DNA of 7,155 nt from Clostridia bacterium (GCA_016296985.1 JAEDHM010000077.1:1-7155), one strand, 5' to 3'. Positions 1-7,137 are shown, counted from the first letter of the stretch. Made by a program: numbers and translations. The notes: generated by a model not told the origin, from the sequence alone.

Positions 1-35
1 AAAAAAATAAGTTCTCCAAAAGAGAAAATACATAC

Positions 36-42
36 AAGGTGA
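36..42 (+). promoter_or_regulatory. Ribosome binding site of the giant surface-protein gene
   Basis: AAGGTGA ends three bases before the ATG at 46. It matches the distal part of the full anti-Shine-Dalgarno complement (AAGGAGGTGA), so pairing through GGTGA places the start at a workable distance. It supports ATG 46 as the start, as does the signal peptide that begins at once. I see no convincing -35/-10 promoter in the 45 bases upstream, so the gene's promoter is probably outside the window. Confidence 0.65.
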
Positions 43-45
43 ATT

Positions 46-123
46 ATGAAATTCAATAAGATTTTACTGACACTTGCAATCTTGCTTTTACTTTTATCCC
101 TAAGCTCTTTTACCGTCTTTGCG
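46..123 (+). other. Sec signal peptide of the surface protein
   Basis: Residues 1-26 have a positive N-region (MKFNK), a long Leu/Ile hydrophobic core (residues 6-19) and a polar end with a V-F-A type I signal-peptidase site; the cut is predicted after Ala26, before Glu27. There is no lipobox cysteine, so it is not a lipoprotein. Confidence 0.9.
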
Positions 124-3100
124 GAAGGGGAAGTCGCCCTTTCCTTTGAGGACGGAAAGGGGAATCAACTTACCGTTGTATCGGGAGAGGTAGGACAAGT
201 TATAACCTTGCCGAAGGGCGAGGATTACGCGCCTTTAGGGAGCGAATTTTCGTGTTGGGAAATCGGAGAAGAAAAATACCAAAGCGAAAGTGAATACACT
301 CTTGCGGAAAGTGTTAGGGTAAAGGGCGTTTTCCTTACCCATTACAGTGGTGACGGTAGCGCTGAAAATCCCTATTTGGTATATACCGCAAAGGGACTTT
401 CCGCCTTGTTTGCTGCAGGAAACGAGGGTAAACACTTTGTTTTGAAAGCCGACCTCGACTTTGCCGATCTTGAGTTTATCTCTTTCTCTGAATTATTTAC
501 AGGAACTTTTGACGGCGAAGGACACAAGATTAAAAACCTTAAAATGACCTCGGGCGCAACCCTTGGTTTTATCCCTAAAATGCAAAACGCAAGGATAACC
601 AACGTTGTTTTTGAAGATGCAACCATAACCCTTACCACCGAGGCGGATCGTTATTCCGCAGGCGTTGTGTGTGGACAAGCAAAAAGTTGCGTCTTTGAAA
701 ATATCCAAGCCTCTGGCGAAGTAGTCTATGGCAAGGGCACCGCAGGCGGAATAGGCGGAAAAATCAGCGGAAATTCAACCCTTACACAAGTCATTTCCCA
801 AGTGGACGTAACCGCTAATATGGCAGGCGGTATCGGTGGCGAAATTTCTCAAGAAAGCACCATTACCCATTGCGCAAACCTAGGTAGCATCACCGCAAGC
901 AGTTGCGTAGGCGGTATCGGTGGAGAGGTAAGCGGAGCCTTGTACTCAGTTGCAAACTACGGCGCAATCACTTGCTCAACCGACTATGGCGTTGTGGCAG
1001 GTATCGTAGGTCTTGCCAGCGAAAGTTGTATAATCGACAAAGCCTTCAACGGCGCAATCCCTCAAATTACCGCAGGGGGCGCAGGCGAGGTAGGGGTAAT
1101 TTTCGTTGCGGAAGACTTTTCTCCCACCGCTCAAAACCTCTACTGTCTTGAAGGCGTTGGGGTGGAAAGCGATTCCTTGACGGTTATCAGTGAAATTCAA
1201 GGGAAAACCACCCTTTTATCCTTGCTTGACGTGGAAGACAACTGGGGGGTAAGTAATCAAATCAATTCGGGCTATCCCGTACCCAAGTGCTTGTACGATA
1301 TAGGGGATATAACCTTGACAAATCCCCTTGTAGACGGCAAGGTTGAAAAGGTGTTTGACGGAAGTGAAAAGGGTATTGACCTTGTTTCAAGCAAGTGCGA
1401 TTCTTTCACCTTCTATTACCAAGGCGAGTTTTTCAACGGCACTCCCTATCCCTTGTGTAGCGATATGCCTACCCAAGGTGGTAACTACACCGTTTATGCA
1501 ATTTCAAATACTCAGGGCGTTTTAGCTTTCTTTACCGCTCAACTGAAAATTAAAAAGGCATTGTTGGTTGAAAGCGGTTATTATATGACCGACGATAGCA
1601 AGGTTTATACCTCAACCCCCTTACATATCACCATTTTGAACAAGGACGGGGAAGAGCCCGACTGGATGGAAATCACAGGCTCCTATCCCTTCTACAGTTA
1701 TGAAATTCAAAAGGATGGCGAGTGGGTTTCTATTACCGCCGAAGAAAGCGTAAACGTAGGCACCTATCGTGTTACCGCTACCATTGACGGCGGAAACAAC
1801 TTTGAAAATATCGAAAACAAAGACTTAAACGCTTTATTGACTATCCTTCCTGCTCCCTTGTACGCAAAAGCGGACGATAAGAGCGTAGTTTTCGGCGACG
1901 ACTTGCCCGACTTCGGCGTTTCCGTTTGGGGATTTTTGGGAGAGGACACTCCTCAAAACAGCAAGGGTTACGTTGCTCCCACCGCCTACTATTTTACCGA
2001 GGGCGTGGAAAATCCCTATTACGCAGGGGTTTACGAAGGTAGCATAAAAATTGCAGAAAGAGGCTATGCTTCAAACTACACCTTCTACACCCAAAATAGC
2101 GAGGGCGAGTACGTATATTGCGATGGCGAGTATATTCCTTATCAAGAGGAATTACACAGCGGTTTGCAAAGATACGGCTACAACGGTACAAACGGCACTT
2201 TGACCATAACCCCAAGGGTTATAAGCGGTCTTTCCTTTGATATCCCCTCTTTCGTCTATGACGGCGCTCCTCACGGGGGCGAGGTAAACGGCGAGTTGCC
2301 CTCTTTCGCAACCGTCCTTTATTCCTACAAGGTCGATGGCGAATTTACCGAGGGCGTTCAATCTCCTCTTTCTTTCACCAATGCAGGAAGTTATATCATA
2401 AGGGCGGTGGTATCCGCTCCCAACTACCAAGATTTGGTAATGGATAGAGAGTTGATCATTGAAAAAGGTGAATTTGCTCACCTTACCTTTACCTCTCAAA
2501 ACTTTGTTTTCAATGGCGAAAACAACAAGATTGAAATCAAGGGCGAGTTGCCCGAGGGCGTTGAAGTAGTCTATTCGGTAGACGGCGGAGAGGAAGCCGC
2601 CGAACTTTATCTTATCAACGCAGGGGAATATCAATGCCTTGCAAGGGTAAAGGAAAGCGCAAACTACCGCGAGCTTGTTTTAAGTTGCAAGGTTGAAATA
2701 CAAAAACTTCAAGTGCTTATCATCGTTGACGATATAAACGCCGTTTACGGCGATCAACTTGTGGACGTATATACCTTTACCGTTTACGGCTCCGAGGGGC
2801 TGATTCCTCTTGAGGACAAATCCCTTTTGGGTCTTAATCCCACTTGCGTTTGCGATAGGGAAAACAAGGCGGGCGTTTATAAAATAATTCCCGGCGTTGA
2901 CAGTCAAGACAACCACCAAGTTGAGGTTGAAGAGGGAAGATATACTATCGCTAAAAAAGAACTTGTTCTTTCCCTTGACCCTCACGCCATACCCTACGGC
3001 GAGGAAATAGGCGAGCTTGAAATTTTGTATCAAGGCTTTGTTGATGGGGAGGGCCCCCACCTTTTGGATACCTTGCCACAAGCCACCGTTGATGCGGAAA

Positions 3101-5976
3101 AGGGTAGCGAAGTCGGGGATTATCCCATAAGTCTTACCTTGCCCGAAGACGACAACTATATTCTCAAATATCCCTACGTTTGCTATCTTACAATCAAAAA
3201 GGCATATGCAAAAATTCAGGGCTTTGGAGATAAAAAGGTTACCTATGACGGCAATGCGCAAAGCATTTTACCCACCCAAATTCCCGAGGGCGCAAGGGTA
3301 GTTTACACCTATTCCCAAAAGGGCGAGGTTATCGGCTCTTTCGACAGTCTTGGAAATATGGAAGGTTTGACTGCTTTGGGCGTTTGCGACGCAGGGGTTT
3401 ATTCTGTAGAGGCGGTTATTGCGGGTAGCAAAAATTATTACGAATTTAGGGCAAACGCAACCCTTGAAATCAAGAAAGCAAAGGTTATTTTAATAACTCC
3501 TTCCCTTGAAATCACCTACGGCAGTGAATATATCACTCCTTCCCTTACGGTAGAAAGCGCAGTTAACAGCGAAAAGGTGATTGAAGATTTGTCTGCTACC
3601 TACCTCTGCGACTTTACTCCCGAAAGCCCGGTTTCCGTAGGCGTTTATCCTATCCAAATCAGTTTTGCTCCCAATCCCAATTATGAAGTAAGCGTAATCG
3701 AGGGTAGTTATACCCTATCAAAAGCGGTGCTTACCGCAAAATTGAGTATTGAAAGCGTTGCTTTCGGTCAAGCTTATCCCACCCCTCAAATTTCCTATCA
3801 AGGCTTTGTCGAGGGGGAGGATGAAACAAGTTTAATTACCCCGCCTTCCGTTGTGGGTATGCCTTCACCCTTTGCAAACGCAGGTAGTTATCCTCTTTCC
3901 TTGCAAGGTGGCGAAAGCGAAAATTATACCTTCCAATACGTAGGCGCAACCTTCCTTATCTTAAGGGCGGATTATTCCTATTTATACACCTTAAAAGGAC
4001 TTGAAACAGTCTATGACGGCCAAGCTAAAAACCTTGCTCTCACCTGGGCGGATGAAAGCCGTGAAGGAGAGCCTACCTTCCCCCTAGGTATCCATCCGGT
4101 ATATCAAGGCAACGGCAAGGTTGACAAGGGCGTTTATACCGTTACCGCAACTTTGGGCGGAGATGAAAACCACGTACTTACCACCTACACCGCAACCCTT
4201 ACCATTTTGCCTAAGCAAGTGGCGGTTGAGGGCGTTTTGGCGCAAGACAAAAACTATGACGGCAAAACCAACGTACTTTTGTACGGCGGTAGTTTGCAAG
4301 GCGTTTTACCCGAGGACCTTGATTTCGTAGGATTTACCCTAGGCGAAGGCAACACCGGGGATAAGAAAGCCGAGGAAGATAAGGCGGTTTATACAAACTT
4401 GCTACTTACAGGGGAAAAGGCGTACAACTACCAACTTTGTCAACCCGACTACGTAACCGTTTCAATCCACAAAATTCCCTTGTCCATTTTGGGAATAGAG
4501 GCGATTGACAGAAGATATAACCAATCCGAGGTAGTAAACCTTGATTTAAGCGATTTGTCTTTCGTAGGCGTTGTCGAAGGGGATAGCGTAGCTTTATCGC
4601 AAGAGTCCATTGGTATCCTTACCGATTTATCCATTGGTGAAAAAGTGGTTACCGTTGACGGTCAAACCCTTGTTTACGAGGGCGAGGACTATCTCAACTA
4701 TATCTTGCAACCCATTGACTACGTAACCGTAAACATCACCACAGGCTCCCTTTTCACCGCTCCCGAAAATATCTTTGTGGGTACAAACGGAGCTTTGCAA
4801 ATTATCAATCCCGATTTTGCCCAAAATTCCACCTATACCCAGCAGGGAATAGTGATGAGCAACCTTCAATTTGACGGCTCGACCTTCCTTTGCGAGATTT
4901 TCGCAAACCTTCCCAATGGCGTTACCGCAAGGGTAAGCGGAGAGGGTATTGAGGCAACGGAAAAAGGCTTTAAGGCAAGAAACGCAGGAAGGTACAGCCT
5001 TGTGTTAGAAATTGACGGCGGGGGCGTTTATGCGTCTGAAAGTTTGCCCTTGACCTTTGAGATTTTGGCAAAGGAAATTACCATAAGCGAAGTTTCCGTT
5101 ATCACACGCCCTTACGACGGCACTACGGATATTCACCTTGAGGGCGGAAGGCTTGTAGGCGTTATGGGAGATGATAGGGTATCCTTCCTTTTGAATATTG
5201 CAGACGCAAGCAATAAAAACGTAGGTGAAAATATTGCAATAACCACCCATATCGCTTTAGAAGGGGAGGAAGCAAGCAACTATATCTTAATTCAACCTAC
5301 CCTAACTTGTACCATAATCCAAAAAACTCTTACTATCGAGGAAGTAACCCCTCTTACCCGTCCTTATGACGCAACCACTCAAATTGCCCTTGAAGGCGGT
5401 AAATTGGTGGGCGTAGTATCGGGGGAAGAAATCGGATTTGACCTTGGCATAGCCACCTCGCAAAGCGCAAACGTAGGGGAGAATATCCCTCTTACCACCG
5501 CAATAACCTTGAAGGGCGCAGGATTTGAAAACTATACTTTGACTCAACCTACCTTGACGGCGAACATAACCAAAAAAGTCGTTGTGGTAAAGGGCGATTC
5601 CTTTACCATTTATTCCAATCAACCCTTGCCCGAATTTACCTATACCGTTGAAGGATTTTTAAGCGACGACGGCTTGACGGGAAGTTTGGCTCTTGACGTT
5701 GAAAAGGTTGTAATGAACAATGACTACCTTATTGGTCTTGGCACTTTGGCTTGCGGTGACAACTATCAAATCGAGTATCACCCCGGCGTGCTTATTGTCA
5801 AAATCCCCCTTTACGTTTGGGTAGTAGTGGCTTTGGCAGGGGCAATTTTGTTAGGCGTTGCAGTTTTGCTTGTGGTACTTAAAAAGAGAAAAGCGCCCAA
5901 GCCCATCAGCGACGGAAAAACCGTTGATACCATAAGCGTAGGCGAAAAGGCTGAAAAAGATAAAAAGGACGAATAG
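46..5976 (+). CDS. Giant membrane-anchored surface protein with GLUG and MBG/YDG repeats
   Basis: This 1,976-residue protein is predicted to be exported and held at the cell surface by a C-terminal helix. The order is: signal peptide (1-26), a probable InlB B-repeat-like domain (27-97), a Gly-rich GLUG-type region (98-416), about 17 consecutive beta domains of MBG and YDG type (422-1922), one transmembrane helix (1924-1945) and a Lys-rich tail (1946-1976). MBG/YDG and GLUG modules are known from large adhesins and other surface proteins of Gram-positive and Gram-negative bacteria, where they usually act as stalks or beta-helices. I see no catalytic motif, LPXTG sortase signal, S-layer homology or known ligand-binding domain. 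A role in adhesion or as a cell-envelope stalk is inference, and the ligand is unknown. The reading frame is intact, without a visible frameshift. The gene ends five bases before recF, so the two are probably co-transcribed although functionally unrelated. Confidence 0.9.
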   Translation: MKFNKILLTLAILLLLLSLSSFTVFAEGEVALSFEDGKGNQLTVVSGEVGQVITLPKGEDYAPLGSEFSCWEIGEEKYQSESEYTLAESVRVKGVFLTHYSGDGSAENPYLVYTAKGLSALFAAGNEGKHFVLKADLDFADLEFISFSELFTGTFDGEGHKIKNLKMTSGATLGFIPKMQNARITNVVFEDATITLTTEADRYSAGVVCGQAKSCVFENIQASGEVVYGKGTAGGIGGKISGNSTLTQVISQVDVTANMAGGIGGEISQESTITHCANLGSITASSCVGGIGGEVSGALYSVANYGAITCSTDYGVVAGIVGLASESCIIDKAFNGAIPQITAGGAGEVGVIFVAEDFSPTAQNLYCLEGVGVESDSLTVISEIQGKTTLLSLLDVEDNWGVSNQINSGYPVPKCLYDIGDITLTNPLVDGKVEKVFDGSEKGIDLVSSKCDSFTFYYQGEFFNGTPYPLCSDMPTQGGNYTVYAISNTQGVLAFFTAQLKIKKALLVESGYYMTDDSKVYTSTPLHITILNKDGEEPDWMEITGSYPFYSYEIQKDGEWVSITAEESVNVGTYRVTATIDGGNNFENIENKDLNALLTILPAPLYAKADDKSVVFGDDLPDFGVSVWGFLGEDTPQNSKGYVAPTAYYFTEGVENPYYAGVYEGSIKIAERGYASNYTFYTQNSEGEYVYCDGEYIPYQEELHSGLQRYGYNGTNGTLTITPRVISGLSFDIPSFVYDGAPHGGEVNGELPSFATVLYSYKVDGEFTEGVQSPLSFTNAGSYIIRAVVSAPNYQDLVMDRELIIEKGEFAHLTFTSQNFVFNGENNKIEIKGELPEGVEVVYSVDGGEEAAELYLINAGEYQCLARVKESANYRELVLSCKVEIQKLQVLIIVDDINAVYGDQLVDVYTFTVYGSEGLIPLEDKSLLGLNPTCVCDRENKAGVYKIIPGVDSQDNHQVEVEEGRYTIAKKELVLSLDPHAIPYGEEIGELEILYQGFVDGEGPHLLDTLPQATVDAEKGSEVGDYPISLTLPEDDNYILKYPYVCYLTIKKAYAKIQGFGDKKVTYDGNAQSILPTQIPEGARVVYTYSQKGEVIGSFDSLGNMEGLTALGVCDAGVYSVEAVIAGSKNYYEFRANATLEIKKAKVILITPSLEITYGSEYITPSLTVESAVNSEKVIEDLSATYLCDFTPESPVSVGVYPIQISFAPNPNYEVSVIEGSYTLSKAVLTAKLSIESVAFGQAYPTPQISYQGFVEGEDETSLITPPSVVGMPSPFANAGSYPLSLQGGESENYTFQYVGATFLILRADYSYLYTLKGLETVYDGQAKNLALTWADESREGEPTFPLGIHPVYQGNGKVDKGVYTVTATLGGDENHVLTTYTATLTILPKQVAVEGVLAQDKNYDGKTNVLLYGGSLQGVLPEDLDFVGFTLGEGNTGDKKAEEDKAVYTNLLLTGEKAYNYQLCQPDYVTVSIHKIPLSILGIEAIDRRYNQSEVVNLDLSDLSFVGVVEGDSVALSQESIGILTDLSIGEKVVTVDGQTLVYEGEDYLNYILQPIDYVTVNITTGSLFTAPENIFVGTNGALQIINPDFAQNSTYTQQGIVMSNLQFDGSTFLCEIFANLPNGVTARVSGEGIEATEKGFKARNAGRYSLVLEIDGGGVYASESLPLTFEILAKEITISEVSVITRPYDGTTDIHLEGGRLVGVMGDDRVSFLLNIADASNKNVGENIAITTHIALEGEEASNYILIQPTLTCTIIQKTLTIEEVTPLTRPYDATTQIALEGGKLVGVVSGEEIGFDLGIATSQSANVGENIPLTTAITLKGAGFENYTLTQPTLTANITKKVVVVKGDSFTIYSNQPLPEFTYTVEGFLSDDGLTGSLALDVEKVVMNNDYLIGLGTLACGDNYQIEYHPGVLIVKIPLYVWVVVALAGAILLGVAVLLVVLKKRKAPKPISDGKTVDTISVGEKAEKDKKDE
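124..336 (+). other. Probable InlB B-repeat-like domain (residues 27-97)
   Basis: The stretch follows the pattern of Listeria-Bacteroides (InlB B-type) repeats: an opening strand (VALSFEDGKGN), then V-x-x-G-x-V-x-x-V-I-T-L-P, a short loop to F-x-C-W where the family usually has F-x-G-W, then a Y-x-x-x-x-x-Y-T strand and a closing V-x-V-K-G-V-F strand. These domains are small beta-grasp-like modules found singly or in tandem in surface proteins. Only one copy is present. The match is by pattern, and the domain could be an unrelated beta sandwich. Confidence 0.45.
337..1293 (+). repeat. GLUG-type beta-helix region (residues 98-416)
   Basis: The region opens with a G-D-G-S-A-E-N-P-Y-L-V-Y-T-A-K-G-L signature, continues with a D-L-D-F strand and F-T-G-T-F-D-G-E-G-H-K-I-K-N-L, and closes with I-N-S-G-Y-P-V-P. 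These are the usual start, first turn and end of GLUG-containing regions. In between are repeating turns; the clearest are three A/V-G-G-I-G-G units at bases 745-759, 826-840 and 910-924, spaced 81 and 84 bases (27-28 residues), with a fourth weaker copy (V-A-G-I-V-G-L) near 994-1011. The regular Gly-rich turns suggest a right-handed parallel beta-helix. In related proteins GLUG repeats sit next to adhesion or protease domains; here no enzyme is attached. Confidence 0.75.
2476..3972 (+). repeat. Three-domain super-repeat (two copies) in the MBG array
   Basis: Units 5-7 (bases 2476-3201) and units 8-10 (3202-3972) have the same order: one MBG_3-like domain, then two MBG_2-like domains. Equivalent landmarks lie about 256 residues apart. 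Q-V-L-I-I (residue 889) pairs with K-V-I-L-I (1146); G-V-Y-K-I pairs with G-V-Y-P-I; and Y-Q-G-F-V-D-G-E (base 3028) pairs with Y-Q-G-F-V-E-G-E (base 3796), 768 bases on. Unit 11 starts a third copy of the same order. This points to growth by block duplication of three domains at a time, not only single domains. Confidence 0.65.
4213..4740 (+). repeat. First YDG-type domain pair (residues 1390-1565)
   Basis: Two units in tandem. The first has the family turn K-N-Y-D-G-K-T and ends N-Y-Q-L-C-Q-P-D-Y-V-T-V-S-I. The second ends N-Y-I-L-Q-P-I-D-Y-V-T-V-N-I but carries R-R-Y-N-Q-S-E where YDGTT is expected, so its signature turn has decayed. The shared D-Y-V-T-V ending, close in DNA as well (GACTACGTAACCGT in both), suggests the two are duplicates that then diverged. 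Confidence 0.65.
5071..5574 (+). repeat. Second YDG-type domain pair (residues 1676-1843)
   Basis: Two adjacent units with matching landmarks: R-P-Y-D-G-T-T and R-P-Y-D-A-T-T; L-E-G-G-R-L-V-G-V and L-E-G-G-K-L-V-G-V; N-V-G-E-N-I in both; N-Y and Q-P-T-L-T at the ends of both. The PYD codons start at 5110 and 5362, a period of exactly 252 bases (84 residues) with no indel. This is the closest-matching pair in the protein and the most recent-looking duplication. The second copy has Ala in place of Gly in the YDG turn. Confidence 0.75.
5815..5880 (+). other. C-terminal transmembrane anchor (residues 1924-1945)
   Basis: About 22 residues rich in Val, Leu, Ala and Gly, starting V-W-V-V-V-A-L-A-G-A, followed at once by K-K-R-K and a charged, Lys/Glu/Asp-rich tail of about 30 residues. 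The positive stop-transfer end puts the tail in the cytoplasm and the repeats outside. No LPXTG-like motif precedes the helix, so sortase attachment is not expected. Confidence 0.88.
5965..5969 (+). promoter_or_regulatory. Ribosome binding site of recF, inside the upstream gene
   Basis: AAGGA lies in the Lys-Lys-Asp codons near the end of the surface-protein gene, 12 bases before the recF ATG at 5982. The spacing is a little long, but no better site exists in the five-base gap (TCTAA). Ribosomes ending at 5976 would stop on top of the recF start region, so translational coupling is plausible. Confidence 0.55.
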
Positions 5977-5981
5977 TCTAA

Positions 5982-7049
5982 ATGGAAGTAAAAAGCGTTG
6001 TTTTGAAAAACTTTCGTAACTACGAAAGTCGCAGGGTAGAGTTTTCCTCGGGGCTTAACGTCATATACGGCGAAAACGCCCTTGGAAAAACCAATCTACT
6101 TGAAAGTATCTATCTTTGCGGTGTGGGAAAATCTCCTCGCACCAACAAGGATAAGGATATGATAAAAATGGGAACTTCGGGGTTTTCCGTTTCTCTTACC
6201 GTGCAAAAACAATTTCGCAAGCACACCGTTGACTATCGCCTAAACGACAAAGGGGAAAAACGCATCTTAATCGACGGAGGGAGCATAGCCCGAATAGGGG
6301 AGCTTATGGGGGTTTTAAACGTAGTTTATTTCTCTCCCGACGAGTTGAAAATGGTAAAGGAATCTCCGCAAGAAAGAAGACGTTTTATGGACATAAGTTT
6401 GTGTCAACAAAACAAACTTTACTTTTACACCCTTTCAAAGTACAACAAACTTTTGCAAAACCGAAACAAACTTATCAAGGAAAAATCCCTTGAATACTTA
6501 CGGGATATTCTTGAAGTTTGGGATACCCAACTTGCGGAAACGGGGGCAAGGGTGGTACTTGCAAGAAAGGCGTTTATAAACACCATAAACCCCATTGCCA
6601 ACGCTATACACCAAAACATAGCAGGGGGCGATGGACTTGCTCTTAAATACGAAACCTCTTTATCAAGTGAAAATTTTGAGGATATAAAGGCAGAACTTTT
6701 GGAAAAGTTTAGGTCAAACCTTGCCCGTGAAAAGGATTTGGGATACACCCTAAACGGTCCTCACCGTGAAGATTTTTCCATTTCAAGCGAGGGGATTGAA
6801 CTTCGTACCTTCGGTAGTCAAGGACAACAGCGCACCGCAAGTTTGGTAATCAAACTTGCCGAACTTGAATATTTCAAAAAGGAAACGGGAGAAAAACCCG
6901 TCCTTATCCTTGACGACGTATTGTCCGAGCTTGACGACAAAAGACGGGAAAAACTTTTGGTTTCAACCCGAGGCACCCAAACTCTTTTGTCTTGCACCGA
7001 ATACCGTGAAAGCGAGCCTGCAAACTTGATTAAGGCAGGAAAAGTATAA
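5982..7049 (+). CDS. recF: DNA replication and repair protein RecF
   Basis: RecF is a cytoplasmic SMC/Rad50-like ATPase that binds gapped DNA and, with RecO and RecR, helps load RecA for gap repair and restart of stalled forks. The 355 residues match the usual length (about 357-370). Visible parts: N-terminal K-N-F-R-N-Y (9-14); Walker A G-E-N-A-L-G-K-T-N-L-L-E (30-41); F-S-P-D-E-L (117-122) and R-R-R-F-M-D (132-137), typical of the family; N-G-P-H-R-E-D (258-264); ABC signature G-S-Q-G-Q-Q-R-T (278-285); Walker B L-I-L-D-D (308-312) with D-loop S-E-L-D (315-318). All essential ATPase motifs are present. One oddity is Leu34 where Clostridia/Bacillus proteins usually have Gln (NAQGKT). The ATG at 5982 gives the normal N-terminus. 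The gene follows a giant surface-protein gene by five bases instead of the usual dnaN/S4-domain neighbours; whether gyrB follows cannot be seen. Confidence 0.97.
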   Translation: MEVKSVVLKNFRNYESRRVEFSSGLNVIYGENALGKTNLLESIYLCGVGKSPRTNKDKDMIKMGTSGFSVSLTVQKQFRKHTVDYRLNDKGEKRILIDGGSIARIGELMGVLNVVYFSPDELKMVKESPQERRRFMDISLCQQNKLYFYTLSKYNKLLQNRNKLIKEKSLEYLRDILEVWDTQLAETGARVVLARKAFINTINPIANAIHQNIAGGDGLALKYETSLSSENFEDIKAELLEKFRSNLAREKDLGYTLNGPHREDFSISSEGIELRTFGSQGQQRTASLVIKLAELEYFKKETGEKPVLILDDVLSELDDKRREKLLVSTRGTQTLLSCTEYRESEPANLIKAGKV

Positions 7050-7060
7050 CCGTTTTCTTA

Positions 7061-7107
7061 GGAAAAGCCTACACGCCACGGCTTGCCGTGTATGAGGTGT
7101 CCTTTCC
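7061..7107 (+). other. Imperfect hairpin downstream of recF
   Basis: Nested complementary arms can pair: GGAAA (7061-7065) with TTTCC (7103-7107), CCT (7068-7070) with AGG (7095-7097) and ACACG (7071-7075) with CGTGT (7087-7091). An alternative compact form uses the perfect inverted repeat CACGGC-TT-GCCGTG at 7077-7090. No T-run follows either form, so it is not a standard intrinsic terminator. It may belong to a small repetitive element or act as an RNA-processing or weak termination structure. No folding energy was calculated. Confidence 0.45.
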
Positions 7108-7130
7108 AGGAGATAAACCCTTTCCAGGAG
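7101..7130. repeat. 12-bp direct repeat, 18-bp period
   Basis: CCTTTCCAGGAG occurs exactly at 7101-7112 and 7119-7130, with six unrelated bases between. Each copy contains TCCAGGA, a near-palindrome around the central A. The 18-base period would keep any reading frame, but no start with a ribosome binding site precedes it. Confidence 0.8.
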
Positions 7131-7137
7131 TTTCTTC

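Larger units (their letters stand above)
1309..5811 (+). repeat. Array of about 17 tandem MBG/YDG-type beta domains
   Basis: Residues 422-1922 divide into units of about 75-120 residues, most ending in a strand such as L-x-I-x-K/P followed by the next unit. Approximate residue ranges: 422-505, 506-604, 605-725, 726-808, 811-888, 889-971, 972-1052, 1053-1145, 1146-1229, 1230-1309, 1310-1390, 1390-1478, 1479-1565, 1568-1675, 1676-1760, 1761-1843 and 1844-1922. Three flavours recur. Some carry a YGD/YGE/FGQ turn and a G-F-x-G/E-E/D motif (MBG_2-like: units 3, 6, 7, 9, 10, 17). Some carry YDG/FNG, L-P-E-G-V and N-A-G-x-Y (MBG_3-like: 4, 5, 8, 11, 14). Some carry K/R-x-Y-D-G/A-x-T, V-G-E-N and N-Y-x-L-x-Q-P (YDG type: 12, 13, 15, 16). 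Such arrays form extended stalks that hold an N-terminal head away from the cell. Exact borders and the count are approximate. Confidence 0.8.

Noticed and set aside
2..10. AAA-AAA-TAA as the end of an upstream gene
   Set aside because: Nine bases at the window edge cannot show a reading frame; an upstream gene ending in Lys-Lys is possible but unsupported.
11..45. Promoter before the giant gene
   Set aside because: The A-rich leader has only a weak -10-like TACATA close to the start and no paired -35 box.
903..1151. Plus-strand frame of 82 codons rich in Arg
   Set aside because: It is an out-of-frame reading of the Gly-rich GLUG repeats; the Arg richness comes from shifted GGC/GGA codons.
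2680..3261. Antisense open frame of 193 codons, and another of 160 codons at 2152-2634
   Set aside because: Both lie wholly opposite the repeat gene, lack a ribosome binding site or recognisable motifs, and are explained by the sense strand's codon bias, which rarely creates antisense stops.
7053..7066. TTTTC-TTAG-GAAAA as the recF terminator
   Set aside because: The stem is only five pairs, mostly A-T, and no T-run follows it.
7077..7090. GC-rich hairpin as an intrinsic terminator
   Set aside because: The bases after it are TATGAGGTGTCC, with no U-tract, so it does not fit the standard form.
7101..7130. Start of a CRISPR array
   Set aside because: The repeat unit is 12 bp with a six-base gap and only two copies, far too short for repeats and spacers, and no cas gene is present.
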